From NCBI GenBank assembly GCA_020025095.1, contig JAHHSS010000060.1, forward strand, positions 1 to 9,578: a DNA stretch of 9,578 nt, in the 5' to 3' direction. Each line of letters starts with the position of its first letter. Within the stretch, counting starts at the first letter, position 1. Below the pieces are notes generated by a model. The model was not told where the DNA came from, ran no database searches, and worked only from the letters and a program-made list of their open reading frames with translations. Source of the stretch: Peptostreptococcus sp. Lineage in GTDB: Bacteria; Bacillota; Clostridia; Peptostreptococcales; Peptostreptococcaceae. Below are positions 1 through 7,236 of the stretch, piece by piece. Made by a program: the position numbers and the translations under genes.

Positions 1-15
1 AGAATGGAGAGTATT

Positions 16-1626
16 ATGGGGCGCTATATAGATGTTGTTTCTGGATTTTTTCAAAGTGGCAAAACTTCTTTTATAAATAAATATATAAAAAATGAAGTTT
101 CTAGGGTTTTTGATAAAATACTAATAATAAGTTGTGAAAATGGAATCGAAAAATATGATGATTTTAATAACTGCGAGGTTTTGGTTGAAAGGATTGAGAA
201 TAAAGAAGATTTCAACAAAAAAAATATAAATAAAATTATTGAAAAGAGCAAAGCGGAGTATGTAATAATTGAATATAATGGTGTATGGGATATATCTCAG
301 CTTGTAGGAATTTCTTATCCGAAAGGCTTTAATATAAGAAATTTATTTGCTATAGTTGATTTTCAAACTTTTGATTTATACTTACAAAATATGGAAGGCA
401 TTATGATTGATAAAATTTCTAATTGTGATATTTTAGTATTTACAAAAGCTAATTCAAGAGAATCAAACTTTGAAAAAAAACTTCTTTTGAAATGCGAACT
501 TATAGCACATATAAATAGTGCATCTTCTATTTATGTTGAAGAAGAGTTATTTAAAAGTGAAAAATTTGATTTTATAGACACTAAAGTTACAAAATCAGAT
601 TTTGAGATAGTAAAATTATCCTTGTTTGTTGGAGTTTTTTATTTACTGATTTTAGGAGTAAAAATTTTATACCCAGATTTTTATCTTGATAAGTTGGAAC
701 GTGGCATATGGATATTTTTAAGCTTATTAATTCAAATTTTACCTTTTATTCTTTTGGGAGCTCTTATATCGGGGATTATTCAAATATTTATGCCAAAAAC
801 TAGCTTTTTAAAATTATTTGAGAAAACTAGTTTAAAGTCTTTATTTCTCGCCTTATTTGCAGGCGCATTTTTCCCAGTATGCGATTGCGCAATGGTTCCA
901 ATTGCTAGCTCTATAGTAAAAAAAGGATATTCTGTTCCAGTTACGATTACCTTTTTATTGGCATCGCCAGCGGTTAACCCAATAGTGATATTATCAACTT
1001 ATTATGCTTTTCCTAATATGCCTAAAATGGTAATATATAGGATTGCTTATGGTATATTGATTGCTTTTATTATGGGATTGATATTATATATTTCAGAAAT
1101 TTTTAAGTCAAAAAAAGATGAAAAAATAGATAAAAGCAAGGTTATTAAAGAGCATATAGATAAGTATAGATTTGGTGAAATTAATATGGACAACTTAAAG
1201 ACGAAAGGAAAAATGAGATATCTAGAAGCTGTGCTTATGCACTGCAAACAAGAGTTGTTTAAAATAGGACCATATATAATATTTGGAGCTATGATATCAT
1301 CTCTTATACAGGTAACTCTTCCTAAATCAGTCTTTTTTGCTATGAATAAGATTAATTTTATAGCGGTTGCTATGATGCTTTTATGCTCGTTTTTTATTTC
1401 TATATGTTCAACTTCAAATGCTTTTATAGCAAGATCCTTTTATAATATAATGCCTATTAATGCTATATTAGCCTTTGTAGTTATGGGTCCTATTTTGGAT
1501 ATTACTAATGTATTTGTGATGTTGGGAACATTTAAGAAGAAGTTTATAGTGGGACTTATAGCAAGTCTTGTATATATTGCATTTCTAGTCTTTTCTATAA
1601 TGGGAGGAGGTGTAGGAATTGTTTAG
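16..1626 (+). CDS. Fusion protein: CobW-like (G3E) GTPase domain joined to a DUF318-family membrane permease
   Basis: Predicted inner-membrane transporter of unknown substrate, 536 aa from the ATG at 16. Residues 1-190 resemble a G3E/CobW P-loop GTPase: Walker A GFFQSGKTS at 10-18, an EYNG segment (86-89) where the family has E-x-S/T-G, a VD-x-x-T-F stretch, and DILVFTKAN (138-146) at the NKxD position. The CxCC metal motif of the family is absent. From about residue 194 the protein is a polytopic permease of the DUF318/YraQ/ArsP-like type, with the hallmark PVCDC...P (C289, C291) followed by LLASPAVNP. A second half (CSTSN, C464, then a VMGPILD stretch) looks like an internal duplicate. The start at 16 is preferred over the in-frame ATG at 4 because GGAGAG at 6-11 sits just upstream of it. 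No stop is seen before position 4, so a start outside the window cannot be excluded. The stop overlaps the next gene. Permease assignment is firm, GTPase relationship fairly firm, substrate unknown. Confidence 0.85.
   Translation: MGRYIDVVSGFFQSGKTSFINKYIKNEVSRVFDKILIISCENGIEKYDDFNNCEVLVERIENKEDFNKKNINKIIEKSKAEYVIIEYNGVWDISQLVGISYPKGFNIRNLFAIVDFQTFDLYLQNMEGIMIDKISNCDILVFTKANSRESNFEKKLLLKCELIAHINSASSIYVEEELFKSEKFDFIDTKVTKSDFEIVKLSLFVGVFYLLILGVKILYPDFYLDKLERGIWIFLSLLIQILPFILLGALISGIIQIFMPKTSFLKLFEKTSLKSLFLALFAGAFFPVCDCAMVPIASSIVKKGYSVPVTITFLLASPAVNPIVILSTYYAFPNMPKMVIYRIAYGILIAFIMGLILYISEIFKSKKDEKIDKSKVIKEHIDKYRFGEINMDNLKTKGKMRYLEAVLMHCKQELFKIGPYIIFGAMISSLIQVTLPKSVFFAMNKINFIAVAMMLLCSFFISICSTSNAFIARSFYNIMPINAILAFVVMGPILDITNVFVMLGTFKKKFIVGLIASLVYIAFLVFSIMGGGVGIV
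1603..1610 (+). promoter_or_regulatory. Strong Shine-Dalgarno deciding a TTG start
   Basis: GGAGGAGG lies eight bases before the TTG at 1619, inside the end of the upstream permease gene. No other start codon is comparably placed, so this site supports initiation at TTG and coupling of the two genes. Confidence 0.75.
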
Positions 1627-2416
1627 TAAGATAAACTTTGAAATTTTGATACAGATAGTGATAGAGATTTTTATATCATTATCTATTATTACTGGGCTTG
1701 TAACAAGAAAAATAAATTTTCTTGTACATCCTAAATTCAATATTTTTTTGTGGATTTCGGCAATTCTTCTAATTATAATAGCGATATTTTCTTCCTTTAG
1801 TATTTTTAAGGCAAGACATATGAATATATTTTCAAAGTATTTTCTTATGATGATACCCCTTCTTTTATGTATGGTAGTTTCTGTAAAAAATTCAGAATTA
1901 AATAATATGGAAAAGTATTATGACTCGACTGCAAATGGAGTATCGGATTCAAAATCAATAATTTCAAAAGATAAACCTTCAAGTTCTTTAGATATTGAAT
2001 CTTTTGATAGCGACGGAGATAAGAACAAATATAGAAGAAGTTTGGGGGTAGATTATGTAGAAATTGACGATAAAAAATATCTTAAGTGGTATTATGATAT
2101 GACATATAAATGGAATGATTTTGAAGGTGAGAGGTTCAGATTTTTAGCTACGGTATTCAAGCCTGAAAATGGAAACCAATATGTTGTTCTTGGAAGACTT
2201 GGAATGGTATGCTGTATGGCGGATTTACAACCATGTGGTTTTATATATAATGGAAAAGGGTATGAAAGTTTAAGAAAAGGGGAATGGTATTGGGTAACAG
2301 CCAAGATAAAAGAAAATAAGAAATATACATATAATTATGAGAAGTTACCAATGGCTTATGATATAAAAATTGAAAAAGCAAGAAAGCCTACAGATGAATA
2401 TGTATATATTCAATAG
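1619..2416 (+). CDS. TIGR03943/DUF1980 family membrane protein, partner of the DUF318 permease
   Basis: 265 aa, starting with TTG and overlapping the permease gene by 8 bases. Three hydrophobic segments (about residues 7-28, 41-64 and 73-92) are followed by a soluble domain that contains the motif CCMAD (C198, C199, D202) within a region resembling the C-terminal domain of the TIGR03943 (B. subtilis YcgQ-like) family. In that family the gene is typically paired with a DUF318 permease, exactly as here, and the two are thought to form one transport system. The cysteine pair could bind a metal or be redox-active; this is inference. The linker (about 95-145) is rich in Ser, Asp and Lys. The overlap with a strong internal ribosome site suggests the two proteins are made in a fixed ratio. 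Biochemical function of the family is not established to my knowledge. Confidence 0.8.
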   Translation: MFSKINFEILIQIVIEIFISLSIITGLVTRKINFLVHPKFNIFLWISAILLIIIAIFSSFSIFKARHMNIFSKYFLMMIPLLLCMVVSVKNSELNNMEKYYDSTANGVSDSKSIISKDKPSSSLDIESFDSDGDKNKYRRSLGVDYVEIDDKKYLKWYYDMTYKWNDFEGERFRFLATVFKPENGNQYVVLGRLGMVCCMADLQPCGFIYNGKGYESLRKGEWYWVTAKIKENKKYTYNYEKLPMAYDIKIEKARKPTDEYVYIQ

Positions 2417-2468
2417 CTGAAAATAAAATAAAATTTAAATTTTTATGAATATGCTAATATGTCATGTA

Positions 2469-2533
2469 AATTATGTAAAAAATCTTGGACAATATTGTTT
2501 AGACAATTTATGTCCAAGATTTTTTACATAATT
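2469..2533. terminator. Bidirectional intrinsic terminator, perfect 23-bp inverted repeat
   Basis: Arms 2469-2491 and 2511-2533 are exact reverse complements over 23 bases around a 19-base loop. The loop can fold a further 5-bp stem (2494-2498 with 2503-2507) with loop TTAG. The core TCTTGGACA/TGTCCAAGA is flanked by A6 and T6, so a U-tract follows the stem on either strand. It closes the permease operon, 52 bases after its stop. The reverse direction has no gene ending here, so only the + activity is clearly needed. Confidence 0.85.
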
Positions 2534-2567
2534 GCTTAGTGTTTTAAACTCACAAATCAATGTAAAG

Positions 2568-2596
2568 TTGAATATATCTGTGTTTAATGGTATTAT
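2568..2596 (+). promoter_or_regulatory. Sigma-A-type promoter of the cell-wall protease gene
   Basis: TTGAAT (2568-2573) and TATTAT (2591-2596) are separated by 17 bases, and TGG directly before the -10 gives an extended -10 element. Transcription would start near 2603, leaving a leader of about 130 bases before the ATG at 2735. It lies just downstream of the terminator, so the protease is probably transcribed on its own. Confidence 0.6.
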
Positions 2597-2602
2597 GTAT
2601 GT

Positions 2603-2734
2603 GTGGAATTTTGTAAATTTTTGTAGAAGATTTTTTCTATAGAGTTATTTTGTAGCTGAGTTAGATAGAGAGATTTTCTTGCTACAAATATTGTTTCAGT
2701 AAAGAAACGCATGTATTACTTAAGAGGTGTATTA
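2603..2734 (+). other. Long 5' leader of the protease gene with small inverted repeats
   Basis: With the promoter above, this leader is untranslated. It holds an 8-bp inverted repeat (TTTGTAGC 2649-2656, GCTACAAA 2681-2688) and a 5-bp hairpin GTTTC/GAAAC (2693-2697 with 2704-2708) that ends 15 bases before the ribosome site. A weak TAGAA/TTCTA pair lies at 2624-2639. I do not recognise a known riboswitch; the conserved blocks of c-di-GMP type I are not present. Together with the terminator and promoter, this accounts for the gene-free stretch 2417-2734. Confidence 0.35.
2724..2729 (+). promoter_or_regulatory. Ribosome binding site choosing the ATG at 2735
   Basis: GAGGTG lies five bases before the ATG at 2735. 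The in-frame ATG at 2711 has no such site and would put this sequence inside the gene, adding eight residues before a normal signal peptide. Confidence 0.75.
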
Positions 2735-5191
2735 ATGATATATAAAAAGAAACATATAAAGAAAAAAATAATATATACAGCATTAGTTGCAGTATTATTG
2801 TCTACAGGAATTTTTCCTATGTATTCGTATGCTGACGAGAGAAATATAAACGATGTTTACAGCTATGAAAGTATCGAGTCAGATGTAGTTACAAATGAAA
2901 CTGATCAAAACAGTGATAGTTCTGATGATGGTGTTACTGTATCAAATGAAGATATTAATAAAAAACAAGATGAGAACGCTAAAATAGCCTCTTTTGATTT
3001 TAGAGGTACAGAATTTTACAGCGAAAATAATAAAAGAAATAAAGCAAATGCAAAGCTATCGAAATATGATCCAAGAAGTCTTGGTTATATGACAGATGTA
3101 AAAGATCAAGAAAAACTAGGTATCTGTTGGACATTCACAGGAAATGCTGCTTTAGAGAGTTTTTTAAAAAGAAATGGATATGGAAATTATCAATTTTCCG
3201 AGGAACATATGAGATGGTGGGGAAAAGATGGAGTATATGACTGGAATATAGGAGATGAAGAAGGATCTACAAATGAAACTTCAGTAGGTTATTTTACTTC
3301 TTGGCTTGGACCAAAATACGAAAAGGATATCCCATACAATGGAAAACAAACAAGGCTAGAAGGCGCTAAAAAACCTGCAAATTACGATTCAGCTCCATTG
3401 GCAGATATTCAAGTTTTAGATGTTGTAAATGTTGCTAGAGATAGAGATTCTGTAAAGAATGCTATTGTACAATATGGAGCAGTAACATCAGGTTATTATA
3501 ATAGTCCACAGTATGTAAGTAGTGATGAAAATTCGTTTTTTTGTAATGAAAATCTTGGACAAAATCACGCAATAGCGATAGTTGGATGGGACGATAACTA
3601 TTCAAAAGATAATTTTAATGGAAGTGGTGGTAAACCTCAGAATAATGGAGCATGGTTAGTCAAAAATAGTTGGGGAAAGTATAATTCTGAAGGTGGTTAT
3701 CTTTGGATATCATATGAAGATAAGACTATACTTTCATTTACAGATAATTATTCAATAGCTAGGGTCCAAAAAAATAAAGGTCAAAAAATGTACCAACATG
3801 AATATTCACTGTCGTCAATGTTAAAAGATAAGGTGGTATCTGCTGCAAACAGATTTAATTTTGGAAAAAATGAAGCTCTCCAAGGTGTGATGTTTGCTAC
3901 GGATAGTGGTGGAGCAAATTATGAACTTTATTTTCTACCTGAAGAAAATGGAAAATTGAACTATTCTAATAAGATGAGTTTAAAGTCTGGTAAAGTCCCA
4001 TTTTCAGGATATGTAACAGTAGATATTTCTGATTTTCCTCTTCCAACAGGTTACGGGGCTTTGATGGTTAGGATTGATGATAGAAATAATGGGAAAAAGG
4101 CAAGTATAGGTCTTGAAAAGAATGTTTCAAAGTTTAAGATGTTTGTTTCTAAGGGAAATAAAGGTGAAACATATTTATTAAAAAATGGTAAGTTTGAGGA
4201 TTTGAATAGTATGAGCCAATTCTCTCCAGGAAATGTAGTTATAAAAGGTATAACAAAACATTTAGAAGGTGGGGATGAAATTACAGGCTCAGATAGATTT
4301 GACACATCTGTTAGGATTGCATCGAGAGGGTGGAATACTTCAAATAATGTATTTCTTGTAAATGGTTCTGCCATAGCAGATGCTCTTACTGCAACACCGC
4401 TTGCAAAACTAAAATCAGCTCCTATATTGCTTACAAAAAAAGATAGTGTTGATAAAATAGTAATGGACAAAATAAAATCCTTAGGTGCAAAAAATATTAC
4501 TATAATAGGTGGAAAGAACTCTATATCAGATAATGTAGAAAAGCAACTAAAGGCTCAAGGATTAAGCGTTGAAAGAATTGCTGGGTCAAGCAGATATGAT
4601 ACTAGTAAAAAAATAGCAAAAAATATCATGGATGAAAAAAAGGATATAGAAGCAGTTGCAATAGCCAATGGAAAAAAAGGACTTGCAGATGCAATAAGTT
4701 TTTCATCTGTTGCCGGAGAAAAGACAATACCTATCTTATTAAGTGATGAAAAAGGATTTGTAGATACTCCAGATGGATTGATGAATTTATATAGCTTAAA
4801 GGATAGCTATATAATAGGTGGCGATAAGTCAGTTCCAAAATCAGTTGAAAAAGATTTTAAGAATGTTACTAGGTTAAGCGGAAGTAACAGAAATGATACA
4901 AATGCAAGGATTATTGAAAAGTTTTATCCTAATGATGAGCTTGAATATGCTTTTGTAGTTAAAGACGGAAGTAAAAATCAGGATATGCTAATAGATGGTC
5001 TTGCCGTAGGAGCATATGCGGCTAATGTAAAATCTCCTATAATTCTTAGTAGTGGAAGACTATCAGAACTTCAAAAAGAAGTTTTAAAAAGTAAGAAGAT
5101 AAAGAATATAACACAAGTTGGTGGCGGAATGAATAGTATGTCTGCAACTGAGCTTTTAATAATGAAAGAGTCACAGAAAAAAAATAATTAA
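2735..5191 (+). CDS. Secreted cell-wall cysteine protease, papain family, with three CWB2 repeats (Cwp84-like)
   Basis: 818 aa. A lysine-rich signal peptide (1-33, cleavage likely after SYA) is followed by an acidic Ser/Asp/Asn-rich propeptide region, then a C1A papain domain starting near SKYDPRS (about 105). Catalytic residues are all visible: oxyanion Q125, C131 in GICWTF, H278 in NHAIAIVGW and N311 in KNSWG. Residues 345-505 match the place of the lectin-like domain in C. difficile Cwp84. From about 509 to the end are three CWB2 repeats, beginning at GSDRFDT, GSSRYDT (617) and GSNRNDT (716), each with a later IIGG- or VGGG-like turn. In C. difficile, CWB2 triplets bind the surface polysaccharide PSII without covalent linkage and Cwp84 cleaves the S-layer precursor. 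By analogy this enzyme probably processes surface proteins or host matrix, but the substrate is inferred. It has its own promoter and long leader. No sortase motif is seen. Confidence 0.93.
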   Translation: MIYKKKHIKKKIIYTALVAVLLSTGIFPMYSYADERNINDVYSYESIESDVVTNETDQNSDSSDDGVTVSNEDINKKQDENAKIASFDFRGTEFYSENNKRNKANAKLSKYDPRSLGYMTDVKDQEKLGICWTFTGNAALESFLKRNGYGNYQFSEEHMRWWGKDGVYDWNIGDEEGSTNETSVGYFTSWLGPKYEKDIPYNGKQTRLEGAKKPANYDSAPLADIQVLDVVNVARDRDSVKNAIVQYGAVTSGYYNSPQYVSSDENSFFCNENLGQNHAIAIVGWDDNYSKDNFNGSGGKPQNNGAWLVKNSWGKYNSEGGYLWISYEDKTILSFTDNYSIARVQKNKGQKMYQHEYSLSSMLKDKVVSAANRFNFGKNEALQGVMFATDSGGANYELYFLPEENGKLNYSNKMSLKSGKVPFSGYVTVDISDFPLPTGYGALMVRIDDRNNGKKASIGLEKNVSKFKMFVSKGNKGETYLLKNGKFEDLNSMSQFSPGNVVIKGITKHLEGGDEITGSDRFDTSVRIASRGWNTSNNVFLVNGSAIADALTATPLAKLKSAPILLTKKDSVDKIVMDKIKSLGAKNITIIGGKNSISDNVEKQLKAQGLSVERIAGSSRYDTSKKIAKNIMDEKKDIEAVAIANGKKGLADAISFSSVAGEKTIPILLSDEKGFVDTPDGLMNLYSLKDSYIIGGDKSVPKSVEKDFKNVTRLSGSNRNDTNARIIEKFYPNDELEYAFVVKDGSKNQDMLIDGLAVGAYAANVKSPIILSSGRLSELQKEVLKSKKIKNITQVGGGMNSMSATELLIMKESQKKNN

Positions 5192-5207
5192 AAACAATTG
5201 TTTTTAA
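5188..5207. repeat. 20-bp perfect AT-rich palindrome over the protease stop codon
   Basis: The sequence TTAAAAACAATTGTTTTTAA is its own reverse complement and contains the protease stop codon TAA (5189-5191). As RNA it could form only a weak A/U stem with a single G:C pair, so it is a poor terminator, though the T5 run on each strand could give some pausing. It might equally be chance in AT-rich DNA. Confidence 0.4.
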
Positions 5208-5400
5208 AATTAGGACTAAAAAAGAGCTTAGTATAGCTATAATAAAGAAGTAGCAAGAGCTGAAAATTTTTAAAAAGTCATTTACGATAAAAACAATAAC
5301 TTTAGGTAGTTTTATGATGATTATGTTTGATATACATAATAAAGTAAGATAGTAAATAAAAAAGCAAAAGAAATATCTATACAAATTAAGAATTCGAATT
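5208..5400 (+). other. Gene-free spacer upstream of cysS
   Basis: No gene is supported here. A TATAAT at 5238-5243 overlaps the palindrome TATAGCTATA (5232-5241) and could be a -10 box, but no convincing -35 lies 16-18 bases upstream. I looked for the T-box consensus expected before many firmicute cysS genes and did not find it, nor a strong terminator. The cysS promoter is therefore probably in this stretch but not pinned down. Confidence 0.35.
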
Positions 5401-5406
5401 GGAGGA
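5401..5406 (+). promoter_or_regulatory. Ribosome binding site of cysS
   Basis: GGAGGA is seven bases before the ATG at 5414. It overlaps the in-frame TTG at 5399, which would otherwise give five extra residues, so the ATG is the real start. Confidence 0.8.
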
Positions 5407-5413
5407 ATTGTCT

Positions 5414-6817
5414 ATGAAAATATACAATACAATGACAAGAAAAAAAGAAGAATTTATACCATTAGAAGAGGGAAAAGTAAAGATGTATGTTTGTGGACCT
5501 ACAGTGTACAACTATATACATTTAGGTAATGCAAGACCATTTACAGTGTTTGATACTTTGAGAAGATATTTTGAATATAGAGGATATGAGGTAACTTATA
5601 TACAGAATTTTACAGATGTTGATGACAAGATAATTAAAAGAAGTCATGAAGAAGGAATTACACCTGAAGAAGTGGCAAGTAAGTATATAAAAGAATATTT
5701 TATAGATTGTGATGGACTAGGAATAAAAAGAGCAACAGTTCATCCTCAGGTTACAGATAATATAACAAATATTATTGAGTTTATATCAGACTTGATTGAA
5801 AAAGGATATGCATATGAATCTAATGGAGACGTACTTTTTAGAACAAGAAAGTTTGATGAATATGGAAAGCTTTCTCATCAGAATATTGAGGAGTTAGAGC
5901 TTGGAGCAAGAATAGATATAGATGAAAAGAAAGAAGATCCTCTTGACTTTGTATTGTGGAAAGCTAAGAAAGAAGGAGAACCAGGATGGCAAAGTCCATG
6001 GGGAGAAGGTAGACCAGGTTGGCATATTGAATGCTCAGTAATGTCAAGAAGATATCTTGGTAATACAATAGATATTCATGCTGGAGGACAGGATCTTCAG
6101 TTCCCACATCATGAAAATGAGATAGCTCAAAGTGAATGTTGTAATGATGCAACTTTTGCAAGATATTGGATGCATAATGGATATATAAATGTTGATGGAG
6201 AAAAAATGAGTAAGTCTTTAGGAAATTTCTTTACAGTAAGAGAAATCTCTGAAAAGTATGATCTTGGCTTAGTTAGATTCTTCCTTCTATCAACTCATTA
6301 TAGAAATCCTGTAAACTTTAGTGATACAATACTTGAACAGGCAAAATCAGGACTTGATAGACTTATTACAGCTAAAGAAAGAGCAGAGTATACCCTATCA
6401 AATCTAATAGAAGAAAAAGCAAAGGCAGACGAAAAAGATATGCTAGTTCAAGTGGAAACTTATAGAGATAAATTTATAGAAGCTATGAATGATGACTTAA
6501 ATACAGCAGATGCTATAAGTGCAATATTTGAATTAGCCAAGTTTATGAATACAAATATAAATGAAAATTCATCTAAGGAGTTTGTAGGAAAATGTATAGA
6601 TATGTTTAATGAGCTTACAGGTGTTCTTAATATAGCTCAGGGAAGCAATGAAGTTGACGATGAGCTTGCAAACAAAGTTGAAGAAATGATAGCCAAAAGA
6701 GCTGAGGCTAAAAAGAACAAAGACTTCGTTTTGGCAGACAAGATAAGAGATGAACTAACAGCTATGGGAATAGCAATAGAAGATACAAGACAGGGAGTAA
6801 AATGGAAGAGAATATAA
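5414..6817 (+). CDS. cysS: Cysteinyl-tRNA synthetase
   Basis: 467 aa, the normal bacterial length. This cytosolic class I synthetase activates cysteine with ATP and loads it onto tRNA-Cys. The HIGH-type motif is HLGN at 36-39 and the KMSKS loop is at 264-268. The four zinc ligands that discriminate cysteine are present: C27 in YVCGPTVY, C207 in WHIECS, H232 and E236 in HHENE. The C-terminal third is the helical DALR-like anticodon-binding region, and the protein ends in GVKWKR. ATG at 5414 is preferred because of the GGAGGA just before it. It is the first gene of a tight cluster with mrnC, rlmB and yacP, an order common in Clostridia, and its last 16 bases overlap mrnC in another frame. No T-box leader was seen. 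Identification is secure. Confidence 0.98.
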   Translation: MKIYNTMTRKKEEFIPLEEGKVKMYVCGPTVYNYIHLGNARPFTVFDTLRRYFEYRGYEVTYIQNFTDVDDKIIKRSHEEGITPEEVASKYIKEYFIDCDGLGIKRATVHPQVTDNITNIIEFISDLIEKGYAYESNGDVLFRTRKFDEYGKLSHQNIEELELGARIDIDEKKEDPLDFVLWKAKKEGEPGWQSPWGEGRPGWHIECSVMSRRYLGNTIDIHAGGQDLQFPHHENEIAQSECCNDATFARYWMHNGYINVDGEKMSKSLGNFFTVREISEKYDLGLVRFFLLSTHYRNPVNFSDTILEQAKSGLDRLITAKERAEYTLSNLIEEKAKADEKDMLVQVETYRDKFIEAMNDDLNTADAISAIFELAKFMNTNINENSSKEFVGKCIDMFNELTGVLNIAQGSNEVDDELANKVEEMIAKRAEAKKNKDFVLADKIRDELTAMGIAIEDTRQGVKWKRI

Positions 6818-7224
6818 TAAAGTATGCTAATATTACAAGAAGTGAGCTGGAGAGAATATCTCCGCTTACTCTTGCTTATTTAGGAGATACAGTTTATGAA
6901 TCTTTTATAAGAGAATATTTAATAAGGAAGAATATTTTTCTAAAAATAAATGATCTTCATAAACAGGCTATAAAATATGTAAATGCTAAAGCTCAATCGA
7001 AAGCAATTAAATCTTTAGAGGAAATTCTAACAGAAGAAGAAATGAGAGTTTTTAAGAGAGGAAGAAATCATAAAAAAAATACGAGTGCCAAAAATGCAAG
7101 CGTAATTGACTATAGACATGCAACAGGTTTTGAAGCTTTAATAGGTTTTTTATATCTTAAAGACGAAGATGAGCGTTTGGAGTATATAGTAAAAAAAAGT
7201 ATAGAAATAATAGAAAGTGAATAG
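6802..7224 (+). CDS. mrnC: Mini-ribonuclease III
   Basis: 140 aa. Mini-III is a small RNase III-type endonuclease without a double-stranded-RNA-binding domain; in B. subtilis it matures the ends of 23S rRNA. The catalytic signature appears as SPLTLAYLGDTVYE with D29, and the second acidic site as ATGFEALIGFLYL with E111. A conserved basic stretch (FKRGRNHKK) lies between them. The start at 6802 overlaps the end of cysS by 16 bases and has a GGGAG (6793-6797) close upstream inside cysS. The neighbouring rlmB also acts on 23S rRNA, so the pair makes sense as a ribosome-maturation unit. Length and motifs leave little doubt. Confidence 0.96.
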   Translation: MEENIIKYANITRSELERISPLTLAYLGDTVYESFIREYLIRKNIFLKINDLHKQAIKYVNAKAQSKAIKSLEEILTEEEMRVFKRGRNHKKNTSAKNASVIDYRHATGFEALIGFLYLKDEDERLEYIVKKSIEIIESE

Positions 7225-7230
7225 GTGGTG
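7223..7230 (+). promoter_or_regulatory. Ribosome binding site choosing a TTG start for rlmB
   Basis: AGGTGGTG overlaps the mrnC stop codon and lies six bases before the TTG at 7237. The GTG codons at 7225 and 7228 are part of this site and so are unlikely starts. Confidence 0.6.
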
Positions 7231-7236
7231 AACTTT

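Noticed and set aside
2603..2734. c-di-GMP riboswitch in front of the CWB2 protease
   Set aside because: Considered because C. difficile surface genes can have them, but the conserved sequence blocks are missing.
4051..4470. Open frame of 139 codons on the - strand inside the protease gene
   Set aside because: Fully antisense to the CWB2-coding region with clear protein motifs on the + strand; its translation is Phe/Ser/Leu-rich without any domain.
5188..5207. Terminator of the protease gene
   Set aside because: The palindrome has one G:C pair and no room for a loop without losing the AATT centre, so it is listed as a repeat only.
5046..5384. Open frame of 112 codons on the - strand over the protease end and spacer
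   Set aside because: Composition is typical of reverse AT-rich DNA (Phe, Tyr, Leu, Ile), no ribosome site or recognisable motif, and half of it is antisense to CWB2 repeat 3.
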